In this document: positions 11,040 through 21,337 of the stretch, piece after piece
Numbering within the stretch: the first letter of the stretch is position 1
Layout: every line of letters begins with the position of its first letter
Source of the DNA: Colletotrichum lupini
Taxonomy: Eukaryota > Ascomycota > Sordariomycetes > Glomerellales > Glomerellaceae
Length of the DNA: 64,000 nucleotides
Assembly: GCF_023278565.1 (NCBI RefSeq)
Contig: NC_064675.1
Location: forward strand, 7,440,001-7,504,000
Direction: 5' to 3'
Notes under the pieces: model-generated
Seen by the model: the letters and a program-made list of their open reading frames with translations, nothing else
Database searches by the model: none
What the model was told of the DNA's origin: nothing
Program-made: the position numbers and the translations under genes

Positions 11040-12379
11040 ATGGAGTTCGTCTCGAACCCGGAGGAGAATGAGGGACCCACGGTGTTGGCCGCAACGCTAA
11101 CTGTCACTTCTGTGGCATTGATTGTCGTGGCAGCTCGCCTTTGGGTGCGCCTTGGCATGATTCACAGCTTCGGATTCGATGTAAGTTTGCAACTTTTGGG
11201 CTTACGTGATATCCCTTCCAATAGAAAGTAGCATTAGCCTTGATACGCTGACAATGATCTCAAAGGACGGGTTCATGACATCCGCGATGGTCATCGCGAT
11301 TGCTGGTCAAGGAGTCCTGATCGCGCAGGTCATTCACGGAGTTGGCCGCCATGTAGGAGATATTGATTTCGTCAAAGACTACCCGGTAGCGATGCAAATG
11401 GCCTTCGTCTCTCAGCCCCTTTTCCTGGCTGCTATCTGTTTAGTCAAGCTTGCTGTTGGGTCGTCGCTACATCGAATCGCCTCCAAAAAGCTTTACAAGA
11501 ACCTCATCACTGGGGTCATGGTCTTCATGACCGCTTACACGATTGCCTGTGTTTTCGTTAGTAACCATCGCGTACCTTCAGAGGACGGTCGAAGATCCTA
11601 TTGCTAACAAAACGTATCTGTCACAGACCATTATTTTCCAGTGCACGGATGTACGCGCATTCTGGGACTTCAACGTTAAGGCAACCTGCTGGGATGTCGA
11701 TACGATCAAGGGCCTCTCCTATGCAAATTCGTCGATTAATATCCTCACCGACCTTCTCTTTGGAATCGCTATTCCAGCGCCCATGCTTTGGGGGCTCAAC
11801 GTCCCGCGAAGGGTTCGAATATCTCTCATGATGGTCCTCGGTTTGGGAGTCTTTGCATGTGCAGCAGCTTGCGCTAAAGTCTACTACATCGTCACAAGTT
11901 ATGGAAGGGCCTTCGATCCAACCTGGGACTCGCGAGATATTCAGATGTGGACCGTCATCGAGGCTAATGTTGGAATCATAGCTGGAAGTCTGCCAACTCT
12001 ACGACCCCTCTTCAAGGACTTCCTGGGTAGTATCTACGGCAAGGGGTCCAAGGCGCCCACAGCAGGAGCATACTATGGCCGTGGTACGCTGCGTAGCGGT
12101 AGTAACTGGCAGACTCTGTCAAACACCCAATGGCCAGTCAAGCCGGGTGAAGAGAGAGGCGAGAAGTTTCCCAGGAACCACATGGACAGAACGGGGAACG
12201 ATTACGAGTTGGAGACATACGCCACTCGGCCTGTGGGAACCACGACCGTCGCGGCTGGGACCGGGGGCGATGACAGTGATACGAGTGAGGACAAGGTCGG
12301 GCTGCGGGACAGCTTGACCGATGGGCGGGGTATCAAGAAGACCACTGTAACTACCGTCATGTACTCTAGCTCTCCATAA
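11040..12379 (+). CDS. PTH11-like / rhodopsin-domain integral membrane protein
   Basis: Three exons, 11040-11180, 11266-11556 and 11627-12379, join in phase 0 to give about 394 residues. Hydrophobic segments include T-V-L-A-A-T-L-T-V-T-S-V-A-L-I-V-V, A-M-V-I-A-I-A-G-Q-G-V-L-I, the helix ending T-I-A-C-V-F joined to T-I-I-F-Q-C-T-D-V-R-A-F-W-D, and L-F-G-I-A-I-P-A-P-M-L-W-G-L. The Q-C...R-A-F-W-D signature after a helix and the W-T-V-I-E-A-N-V-G-I-I-A-G-S-L-P motif near the last helix are typical of the fungal rhodopsin-domain family related to the appressorial sensor PTH11. A hydrophilic Ser/Gly/Thr-rich cytoplasmic tail of about 110 residues follows. The ligand is unknown. Confidence 0.87.
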
Positions 12380-13596
12380 ACAGCAATTTTATACTTGGTG
12401 ATCTGTCTCTTCTGATTATCGTGCCAATGATTTGGCATGTTGGCACAAATGTTAATCGCTCATTACAGCAGGAGGTCCATGTCCCGCAAAGCGTGCCTCT
12501 TGAGCTGTTGGAAATCTCGGCTCTTCAAACGCCATAATGTTCCTGATTGTAACCCCATGCCGGCTAATGGATACAAGAAGGATTCTTCACTTCGTTCGCT
12601 TCTGCATCTTTTTACCCATTCGGAAATGTGGTCCGAGACCAGGTAGTTTCATTGGTCGAGGGACAAATGCTGTGTGGCCTGGTAAGAAAACTGAAGAAGC
12701 ATCACACCCGGTATGAAAATGCGCCAGTGTGGCGAGGCCTGAAGTAATCCTTGTGCGAAGGAAGTTGTTGTTCACGAAGTGTGTTGGACCAACCCTGCGG
12801 ACCTTAGACTGCGGATGCGACTAATACCTGGAGGCTCGGATTACGTCCACTAGACCCCTGGTTGCTTTCTGGGTCCGAAATGCAAACGGTGTCCCCTTAT
12901 CGATACGTGCTGGGAACTTTACAAGACGGAGATCCTTGATCATATGCGATCGCAATTTCTCTGGCGTTGCATCCCATCGTGAGGGGCCTGACAGTCCGCA
13001 AGGACCACACCTAATTTCACCCCTCGCTCCGGTTGACTTGATAGAACTCCAGAAAAATATCCACAGGTCTGCATGGTCTGACATTGTCAATGACTGCGCA
13101 AGTGTCGAGTTCGAACGGTACAGAAAGTCTACCTTCAGATAGCCATACGAAGCGACCATAGAAATTCAACTTTGGTTATTGATGAGAAGGTCTTTGAAAT
13201 AATCGGACGGCGAAATTCGATTTCAACTTCATGACACAGCCAATCATTCACGAACCCACTTAGTTACCAACTCCTCCGTTATGGGTCATAGCTATCGTAG
13301 CATCTCGCTTGAAGCAATCGCTTTGTCGACCGACATCGGCTCTCTCTTCCATCCGATTCTTTCGTTTCGAACTATTTATTCGGAGAGGTTCTAGAGCTTC
13401 ATAGTTGGATTCACTCTCATCACGATAGGATCCACCAAATCCGGGCGACCGCAAATATGCGAGGTGTGAAATTCAGATGCTAAGACTGATGCTCATGCTT
13501 CAAATTGAAGTATCATGCGATCGAGACCTTTACCTACTAGTCGAAAGTCTACTTGAAGAACTCAAGCACTTGGCCCCGACCTGATCCTCCAAACCT
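12380..13596. other. Intergenic region
   Basis: About 1.2 kb between convergent genes. Frames of 60-112 codons occur on both strands, but none shows a domain, signal peptide or splice pattern I could support. Confidence 0.45.
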
Positions 13597-14340
13597 TTAA
13601 ACCTTGGAACTCTCACCACGACACCGAAGCTCGCCAGTCAGACTCCGTGCAAGGAAGCTTCCTTCGTATTGTAGAATATCCAAACCGCACCAAGGATCAA
13701 ATGCAGAGCGGCGCGGAAAAGTAATCTGACCATGGCCAGCCCAGATCTCGCGAAATTTCCAGTCCATGATCGTAGGAATCAGCTCTTGAATCGCCGGTGA
13801 TGTTCCCACACACGGCTGTGGAATACTACGAAGATTGGGCCGCCATTTGTCTGCGGCACGCAAACTGGGAATACGATGATCGGGGATAAATTCGCACTCG
13901 AAAAGAGTTCGTTCTGCCGGCCTCTGTGCATTTGCCAGAACCAGCCGGGTACCGTTTGTCGTCTGAATATCGGCCTTGCCAAAGACTTTGGGAAAGCCGT
14001 ACTGCTCACGTCCTGCAAATATGGTTGCCTCGTTGTCGAGGATCAAGATGAGACTGTACATGAATTTCTCGTTCTTAAAAGTCACCTCGACTTGGTGGAC
14101 AAACTAATTTTACGCCCCCACAGAACTCATTCCATAGTCGAGCACTATGGTTGACATGAGAGGCTCATCCTCGAGCTCTAGCATATTTGGGACCAGATGG
14201 CGAACTAGAGATGCGGCGACGCGGTAGGTATAGCCCAGCATCATATCGATTGCGAAGCTGTATGGGTCTGGAGGTTTCGGGTATGGGGGTAAAAATATGG
14301 TGACCGATTCCGCTTCGAAAGATAGCGCACCAAAACGCAT
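13597..14340 (-). pseudogene. Acetoacetate-decarboxylase-like gene with two in-frame stops
   Basis: One continuous minus-strand frame of 248 codons is interrupted only by TAA (14112-14110) and TAG (14106-14104), separated by one codon. The N-terminal part ends D-Y-G-M-S-S-V-G-A and the C-terminal part resumes F-V-H-Q-V-E-V-T-F-K. The family signature G-R-E-Q-Y-G-F-P-K is present; the Lys of this motif corresponds to the Schiff-base lysine of bacterial acetoacetate decarboxylase. The stops fall where the family has its conserved G-A-Y-x-E-F segment. The ten bases GTAAAATTAG look like a donor plus acceptor but are far too short for a spliceosomal intron. In the family the enzyme acts on beta-keto acids or serves related secondary-metabolic decarboxylation; here a full-length product seems impossible without recoding. 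It is divergent from the dehydrogenase gene at 15044. Confidence 0.7.
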
Positions 14341-15043
14341 TTCTACTGATCGTCAACTTTGATTGTGTGAGGTGATAGGTATTGCTATGCTGCAATTATC
14401 AACATCAAAACCTGTGGGCAACGATAACATAAAGCATTTCTCGACTTTCTTTATGTTCAAAAGTTTGCGCCTATTCATGTCTCTGATCGGTGTTCATGGC
14501 GCGTCCGAGAAGACCGCCTCGAACCCTGTAGGCGCTGCATGGTGATGCTGTTCAGGATGCTTACTCGCTAGTAAGAGTCAGGCTTTACGTTACCACCATG
14601 TAAGACATTGAACTAAGTGGGCATCGCCCGAACCACGTTGATCAAGTGGGGATTGTCCGACATGCCTGTGCCTCGGCCACGGCGTCCGCATGTCCGCGAA
14701 AAGCCGTTGGCAACCACAGTCGCGCCGGCCGAGCTCTCGGTGTCAACTTCGGGACCCGATTCCGCTGGAGCAGTATCGACACCTCGCTGTAGAACGACTG
14801 CCGTTGGCTCAACTGTAGCGTAGATTTGGCTGTCGTCGCATCTGATGTTGCATGATTTGTCACACGTGCCAGCCCGGGGAGTATTAAAAGTCACTCCGGC
14901 GGGATTCGGCCTGGTAATATTCAAAATGCGGGGTGAAGCCCCCGCCCTGTAAGCATAAAGTCTCGGCAAAAGTCGTGGTTCACCTCTACCCCCAGGTTTC
15001 AGGAGCGCCAACTTGAATAAGCCTGGACGACAACTCTATCGAA
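14341..15043. other. Divergent intergenic region
   Basis: About 700 bp between the decarboxylase-like pseudogene (-) and the dehydrogenase (+). Overlapping short frames on both strands show no recognisable product. A shared promoter is plausible from geometry. Confidence 0.45.
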
Positions 15044-16030
15044 ATGCAAGCCTTTCAGTACATGGAGAAAGGCGGCGGCCTACAACTTCGAGATCTACCC
15101 ATTCCTCAGCCTGGCCCCGGCTGGGTTCAGCTACAAGTCAAAGCAGCCGGTCTGTGCCATTCAGACTGCCACATATTGAAGGGCATCGATGGGGTTGTTC
15201 AGCGGCCCATTACTCTCGGCCACGAAGTCTCTGGGATAATTACAGCACTCGGCCCTGATGTGAAAGAATTCAAAACCGGCGAACGTGTTACCGTGGGGCT
15301 TTTCTCATATCCGATCAAGCTTCGGGACTGGACAATGGCTATTGGTCTTGGATTCGACGGTGGTTACGGAGAATTTGTGCTGGCACCTGTGGCAAGATTA
15401 GTCCACATCCCGGACAGCCTCTCATTTTCTCAAGCTGCGGTGGCGACTGATGCGATGGCAACATCCTACCATGCTGTGGTAGTCGAAGCCGCTGCGAAGC
15501 CTGGTATGACGATCGGCGTGATTGGTATCGGTGGCCTTGGGATGTCAGGTCTCGGCTTTGGAGTCCTCAAAGGGGCCAAAGTGTACGGCATCGACATATC
15601 CGAGTCAAAGTTCAAAGAGGCAAAGAGACTCGGTGCTAGTGGGTGTTTCAAGAGCCTGGAAGATGCTCAGGACGTGGATTTCGATGCCATCGTCGATTTC
15701 GCCGGCACAGGGGCAACCACAACGCAGGCCATTCAAAAGGTGAGCGAAGGGGGCAAAGTCGTCGTCGTTGGACTGGCAGGTTCCGAGATCACAATCCCTA
15801 GCTATGCTTTGATTGGCCGTAGTGTAAGTTTGATTGGATCGTTTGGAGCGAGTGAACAGGACTTGAGAGATGTCTTCGACCTTTTGGCAAATAAGTCGAT
15901 TGAGCCAGAGTTAACAGAGATTCCTTTTGCGGAGATTCCGGCGGGGCTTGATGCCTTAGATAGAGGCGAGACACAGGGAAGATTGTGGTCAGATCCGAGT
16001 AAGGCCAAGATAAGCTCAAGTAAACTATAA
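15044..16030 (+). CDS. Zinc-type alcohol dehydrogenase (MDR superfamily), structural zinc lobe lost
   Basis: A single exon encodes 328 residues. The GroES-like domain has the catalytic zinc ligands in A-G-L-C-H-S-D-C-H (about residue 36) and G-H-E-V-S-G (about residue 60). The Rossmann domain has G-V-I-G-I-G-G-L-G-M (about 165-175) followed by the acidic end of beta-2 (Y-G-I-D-I-S), suggesting NAD rather than NADP. Between residues 80 and 110, where zinc alcohol dehydrogenases carry the four structural-zinc cysteines, there are none: the stretch runs E-R-V-T-V-G-L-F-S-Y-P. So the catalytic site seems intact while the structural lobe is not canonical. It likely oxidises or reduces an alcohol/aldehyde; the substrate is unknown. 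It stands head-to-head with the broken decarboxylase-like gene. Confidence 0.85.
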   Translation: MQAFQYMEKGGGLQLRDLPIPQPGPGWVQLQVKAAGLCHSDCHILKGIDGVVQRPITLGHEVSGIITALGPDVKEFKTGERVTVGLFSYPIKLRDWTMAIGLGFDGGYGEFVLAPVARLVHIPDSLSFSQAAVATDAMATSYHAVVVEAAAKPGMTIGVIGIGGLGMSGLGFGVLKGAKVYGIDISESKFKEAKRLGASGCFKSLEDAQDVDFDAIVDFAGTGATTTQAIQKVSEGGKVVVVGLAGSEITIPSYALIGRSVSLIGSFGASEQDLRDVFDLLANKSIEPELTEIPFAEIPAGLDALDRGETQGRLWSDPSKAKISSSKL

Positions 16031-16304
16031 TAAGCAATGGGATCACAGCTGAGTATTGTAGTAACGATGCATGGAGAAAGAATGCAAGAAAAAAGCCCAA
16101 GTTATTTGCTCTTGTAGTTCTTATGCCATGCTCAGTGGTTTCTGTCAAACTATCAGAGGGGCTTCGTCAGAATTAGCAAGTCTGGCATTTGGATAGGAAG
16201 ACTAACTAGTATCCACATTGAATCAGTCCTCGTTGATTAACTGAGCTACCTAGACTGAGATGATGCGTGATGCGTGATCTTCCGCCTCCATGGCCACCAC
16301 TCAT

Positions 16305-17241
16305 TCACTTGTCCAAGAAAACAAGACACTTGAGCTCGATGCTCGCTCGTTCCGCCTCGTCCATATATCTAGAATCCTCAAAAGAACTATGAAACACAGC
16401 CATCCTCGACTCGAAACTCTCCAATGATGCACTGTCCCATTGAAGAAACAGGACAGGCTCATCTGGTTGCTGATGGTCCAGAAACACCCAATCATGGTCC
16501 TCGCTGTAGGAAGCTGTATCCAGCCAGAAGTCTTGAGCGTCCTTGCCAAAGACTTTGAATTTTCCTTCAGGTCGTGAGAAGATCTGTGCATGTCGTTCCT
16601 GAGATCTAATGCTTTTGGGCACTAGAAAGGCAATCGGGTCGCGTTTGATCGTCTTCAGAGGCCTCCATACGTTGACCATGAGAACTCGACCCTTAGGAGG
16701 CATAGATTTGGGCGGGTGATCCATTTTGGGAATAGTATCTTCCAGGAGCTCAAGGCCACTTCTAACAGTCAAGTCGCCGTGAATAGAGTAAACCGGCGTG
16801 GTGTCTTTCCTGATTCCACTTATATCAGAGTGTCGAATTCTTGAGACAGTGGTGAATGTCCTGTTGGCGTTGAAACTATTCGTAGATTTGATTAATTATT
16901 CGCCTAATCACGAAGTTTTAGATAACATGAGATAAGGGAAATTCATATTACTGTTTCTTGAGAAGCTCTTGGGTGTCTCGAAGTATCACCTCGCGAACCT
17001 CATCCTCGTCAGACCAGTCTTTAACATCAACCCTATGCTTCACGAACTCCAAGCCATCACTCGCGGTAGTGAACTGATTCATCTCGGCGCGAATGTTACG
17101 AACAAAAACTTCGCGCTTATCTCTGTAATTCTCAGCATCGGAATAAAGATTGGTTGGCGTGTTGAGAAACTCCGGTGTTGGCGGCGGCTTTCTGTAAACA
17201 AGATGCGTCCCGACTCCTGGAAAATTGGACGCTGAAGTCAT
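16305..17241 (-). CDS. AsaB/CmcJ-like oxidoreductase (hydroxylase/desaturase family)
   Basis: Two minus-strand exons, 17241-16952 and 16875-16305, join in phase to give about 286 residues. The family hallmark M-V-N-V-W-R-P-L-K-T-I-K-R-D-P follows an R-x-G-L-E-L-L-E-D segment; a later H-D-W-V-F-L-D-H-Q-Q-P-D-E-P-V-L-F-L-Q-W-D-S region matches the conserved Y-x-x-M-x-x-D-E-x-L-x-x-x-x-x-D-S core. Members of this family (AsaB of aspergillic acid biosynthesis, GA4 desaturase relatives, CmcJ) often sit in secondary-metabolite clusters. The substrate cannot be told. It is convergent with the dehydrogenase gene, 274 bp away. Confidence 0.78.
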
Positions 17242-17939
17242 CTTTTGAGGCGGTGAGATGAGCAGAAAGTATTTTGCAAAGGCGGACCTTGAATGCAAGA
17301 CTCATCATTCGAGATTGGGAAAGGAAGTCTTGCTTCTTATGTGACTGACTGAACTCACTTCCCCGGGGTCTTCTTTCTGCAGCCATCCAATAATATGCTA
17401 TATTTAGAGCCCTGCAATCATCATACGAATGCCGCACTCAAAGCTGACTGATGCAGTGATACGCGATGGATGTTGCCGCTGACCAACAGCAATGGTGGCA
17501 GAGAATGGAATTTAAGGTAGCATGAATGGAACGCTGCACGAAGTGCCTATGAGATTAAGTACGTGAGTGATTCGTCCTCACGAGCATAATCACCACATAA
17601 GTCTCAAGACTACCGGTGGGATCGTCTTCTTGTAGACCTAAAGGGAAGGTCAGCGAGGGTGCCTCGCTCCAGCCAACCACGCCAAGAATTCATGCGACTC
17701 GATACCAAGGGAGAGGGAGAGGCGACAAAGCAATATGTTGAACTTCTTCATATTGAACCATGTCATCGTGGTAATGAAACAACATCGGATATCTTTATCC
17801 GTCCTCAAATTTGGCCACACACATTGTGGTGTGGACTGGGTCTCTACTCAGACATGACAGCTGAGCTAGCTTCAGGATTGACAAGTAAGTTTCTCCACAA
17901 CTGGGCAGCCGTTACTACAACACCGTTTCCTACCACCCA
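17242..17939. other. Intergenic region
   Basis: About 700 bp upstream of the AsaB-like gene and downstream of the amidotransferase-like gene. A 19-codon upstream extension of the AsaB-like frame (to 17298) is possible, but I prefer the ATG at 17241. A 132-codon plus-strand frame across 17659-18057 lacks any domain and overlaps the next gene. Confidence 0.4.
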
Positions 17940-18857
17940 TCACTCTATCTCATCATCGTCTCCGTGGAAGAACCTTAGAATAGCCGCTGCGACCAGGTCA
18001 CCATCGTGTTCCCAATGCGCAGTCTCCGCCGCCTGGTCCGCATGTTCCATATCCTGAATACCGCCACTGTCAATCCTCATTTGGATCTGCCTTTTTACCA
18101 TATCCTCATCAAACGCCAAATGCGCCTGTGATGTGAAGAGCCGGCCCTTGATGTAGACGCCCTGCACCTTGGTGTGCTCACTGTGACCCCACACATCCAC
18201 CTTGTCGCTCGGCTTCAATAGGCCCTTGGAGCTCTCGGTGGTAGGTGGCGCGACGACTTGGTCTTGGTGCATTTGGTGAAGATGCACATGATTGTCTTCT
18301 GTCTTAAACAGTTGCTTACCCACCGGGGAAAGGTCGATCCGACAGTGGCCTAACTCCCAGTCTTCTGATGGCGCTGGTGCGACTTCGGCGCCGAGCATCC
18401 GATTGAGAAGCTGGTGGCCGAAGCACACGCCGCTCAAGTGGAGATCCGGCCGGCGCTCCCAGAGTTCTGTTGCCCGGAGTCAGTACCGCTGGTTGCGGGT
18501 GTCTGTAAAGGGTATCAGTGGCTTGAGTGGTAACGAACCTTGTAAAACTCCGAGGAGTTTGAGAATCCAGGGATTATCTCCGTGTGCATCATACATGCTT
18601 CCGGTGATCAGGACACCTTGATAGCTGTCGAAATCTTCAAATGATGGGACTGTACCTCCCTTTTCCTCTACCACGAACTTCTGATCTGTATCGACTCCCA
18701 ACGGAGGGTCGTGTTCAGCGCCGGCATGCTGGAAGTGTGTATGCAGAATTTCTCCAAAGCTCCCTTTCGCTGCATGGGTGTCAGGATGGGGGTTGTCCGT
18801 CTCCAACACAATTATCCGGACTACTGGCGCGTCGGGGGCAGGGTATTTCTTTGACAT
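17940..18857 (-). CDS. Class I glutamine-amidotransferase-like protein
   Basis: Two minus-strand exons, 18857-18539 and 18466-17940, join as L-L-G-V-L-Q-E-L-W-E-R-R (intron ends after a CTGAC branch site) to give about 281 residues. The nucleophile elbow G-V-C-F-G-H-Q carries the catalytic Cys, and H-Q-M-H-Q-D-Q-V carries the expected region before the catalytic His. The last triad element, normally Q-G-H-P-E-F, here reads Q-A-H-L-A-F-D-E-D: the His is present, but the residue at the Glu position is Ala. Related fungal amidotransferase-like proteins also depart from H-P-E, so this may be a family trait. It probably acts as a cytosolic stand-alone amidase/peptidase-like enzyme; the partner is unknown. 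Confidence 0.85.
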
Positions 18858-20287
18858 ATTGAATGTGTTTCGCCCAAGGGGCTTGCAGTAGAGTAATGGT
18901 GACAAGGGTGTTGAACTCGGGCTATTTTGATTACTCAATGGGCAACTTTGGGGTATCGGTGAAGTAAAAAAAGTTGCAGGTAATTCACAGGCGCAGCGCA
19001 GTGGCTCATACATTACTTAAGGGTGACGCTCATCCCCCCGAGACTCCTTCTATAGTGACGCGTTTTGATGTCGAGTAACTAACTAAATAGGCCAAGGGAA
19101 ACATTCCTTAGCATTCTGCCGTTGCGTCCGGGTCATCTGAATACAAAATTGACGCCAACAATTCGCGCGCGACTATGTTCTGTAGGGCTGAGGTGAATGG
19201 ATTCTTCGATGACGGCAAGTTTTCTGCATTTGAATTTTCATAACATAATTCCCGTCCTCAGTCCACTACACCGGCGGCTCGGCGGGTTCCACAGGTGTGG
19301 AACTACTGCTGCTTGGCCCAAGTTCAAGAAAGTTAAATCAAGTATTCCAGGCTTGTGCCACCTCCCAAGCCATGGCGAAGCTTGCGTGGAAGAGAGCTGG
19401 GCTGGATGACTCGGAAGTTCAGTCTCGGCCAGCGTGAAGACAAATGATGAGAATGAGCTTCTCAGCAAGTCTGCATTCAATGTTTGGCTCTTCGCCATGG
19501 TGCTCAAGAAGCCAAGAGAGGGATCTCGGGAGATAAAGAGAGTGGCCAGGGCCAACTGCCCAGACCCCGAACTCGGATGCCCACCACAGTGTCCCCAGTA
19601 ACAACTCGCCCCAACCGTGGGAACAATGGGGAAATGCCCCGAAAATATAGCATCACAATGGACCAAAAAGCCCACAGTCCAACTTTCGCGCAATATCTGC
19701 ACTGACGTTGCAAGGGCAATGGGAATTTACGACTCGGAGATAATGCACCTATCTACATGTGATTCAGTCGATGGTTCCGCAGCATTCTGTGAGACCAAAT
19801 TTGTTTTTCGAAGCATGAGATTCGAGAACAACAAAGAGGACTCATGAAGCCCGGGGGTACAGTGCAGGGCATCGTAGCGAACTATTTGGATTGTGATGGA
19901 TGCAACCAGTCCCTCCCTTGATGCGGTAAATAGCAATAAGACGCAGACTACCTTGGACACAGGAAGTAAGTGCCTCGCAAGGGAGATTTTTCTCAAAGAA
20001 GCACCACCTGATTCAGTGTTTTCTTTCGCGATTCTGCCGAAAGGCACAAGAAGTTGTCTCGTCAGAAAAAGGTGCCTAAGCGACACAAAGCAAGTAACGA
20101 ATAACAACAACTAGGGAGCACAGATGCCTTCTGAGGACCAAGAGCACCATTTCAGATATAAGAAGACTCGAGTAACCCGGCTTACGACATCCTCTCGACG
20201 ACTTGATCGAGACAGTCTTAGTCCCTCCACTGTTTGGCACCTTAGTTGAGAAACATTTCAGCTCAACCATCCAACGAATTTGATGAA
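18858..20287. other. Divergent intergenic region
   Basis: About 1.4 kb between the amidotransferase-like (-) and RING (+) genes. A 154-codon minus-strand frame at 19238-19702 has no domain or signal I recognise. A good 3' splice site (acatttcag) at 20261 suggests that the RING gene may have an upstream exon, perhaps from the ATG at 20124 with donor gtaacc at 20172, but the phases do not match, so it is not annotated. Confidence 0.4.
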
Positions 20288-21337
20288 ATGGACAGAGAAA
20301 CCTTGCAAAAGCTTCGCAACATGCACTTCGGCGGAGGGTCTGGTGGAGGTCTCGGCGGGGCCAGTAGCGGAGGGAGCCAAGGAGCTCCCTCTGTCGTCGG
20401 TTCGGTCGACGAATCACTTGATATCGGCGAAGGCAACGATGCATTCACTGGCAACCGATGGGACTCGGTCCCGTCGGCCCAAGCCGGCCGCCCTCTCATT
20501 GGCGCTCCGCACCAAATTGCGCCCCAAAGTCTCCAGCAATCACAGCGACCATCCGCATACCCGTCCGGATATCCGTCGCAGCAGCCCGTCCCGCCGTACA
20601 TGCCGGTTGGACAAGGGCCGGTCGATCGTCTCGTACCCTCGGATGCAGCCGCGATGACGGACAAGCGCGAAGTAATCCGAAAGGTTTTCTGGCCGGAAAT
20701 CAAGTCTTGGATGACCTCCGACACGGCCCTCCAGCAGTTTGCTGCTCCATGCCCCAAATGCTCAACATCAATGGCCACCACGCCCGGCCAGAACTCGAAT
20801 CGCGCCATGATTCTCGTTTGCGGTCACATTCTGTGCGAAGCGTGCATCAAACAAATTGCAAATCTTTACAACCTCGGTCAACCAAAGTGCCCCTACTGCC
20901 CGGGCCTCATCGGCCCTTACTCGCAGTGCGCTCAAAGCTGTATGGATGTGGGCATGATGGGTTTGCCTCTGCCGGGGAGCATGACCGAATTAGACAAGTT
21001 CCCGCTCACCACTCCCGAGGGCGCCTCCCGCCCTTCGTGTTGCTTCACGTGCCGCGCTCTCCGCGTCGAGAGAGCGACCAACTCGCTAATGAGAGCCATA
21101 CTCAGCGAGACCAGGTCCCGTGCGGTTTGGGCTCCCAGATACGACCACAAAGCTGATGGGAAAGATTACAGTGACTACAAGCGGGTACCAGCGCTTGACA
21201 ACCTTATGAGGCAGATCCGAGACATTGCGCATAGCGATTATATCTATCAAAAGTATACTTGGCTGACGCCGACTGCTGAGCAGAAGAGGCAGGAAGCTTG
21301 GGTGGAGATGCTGGACACGGGACGTCATGTCTCGTAA
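20288..21337 (+). CDS. RING-finger protein (probable E3 ubiquitin ligase), paralogue of the gene at 29731
   Basis: A 349-residue product. A Gly/Ser-rich then Pro/Gln/Tyr-rich low-complexity N-terminal half is followed by V-F-W-P-E-I-K-S-W and a C3HC4-type RING: C-P-K-C, then V-C-G-H-I-L-C-E-A-C-I, then C-P-Y-C. A second Cys-rich element (P-S-C-C-F-T-C-R) and a helical C-terminus follow. The upstream frame opens only with TTG, so the first ATG (20288) is used; an upstream coding exon is possible because an acceptor-like site precedes it. The layout W-P-x-I, RING, second cysteine cluster is shared with the minus-strand gene at 29731-30996. The substrate is unknown. Confidence 0.82.
   Translation: MDRETLQKLRNMHFGGGSGGGLGGASSGGSQGAPSVVGSVDESLDIGEGNDAFTGNRWDSVPSAQAGRPLIGAPHQIAPQSLQQSQRPSAYPSGYPSQQPVPPYMPVGQGPVDRLVPSDAAAMTDKREVIRKVFWPEIKSWMTSDTALQQFAAPCPKCSTSMATTPGQNSNRAMILVCGHILCEACIKQIANLYNLGQPKCPYCPGLIGPYSQCAQSCMDVGMMGLPLPGSMTELDKFPLTTPEGASRPSCCFTCRALRVERATNSLMRAILSETRSRAVWAPRYDHKADGKDYSDYKRVPALDNLMRQIRDIAHSDYIYQKYTWLTPTAEQKRQEAWVEMLDTGRHVS

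Noticed and set aside
19238..19702. 154-codon minus-strand frame
   Set aside because: No domain, signal, intron pattern or usual amino-acid composition; probably fortuitous.
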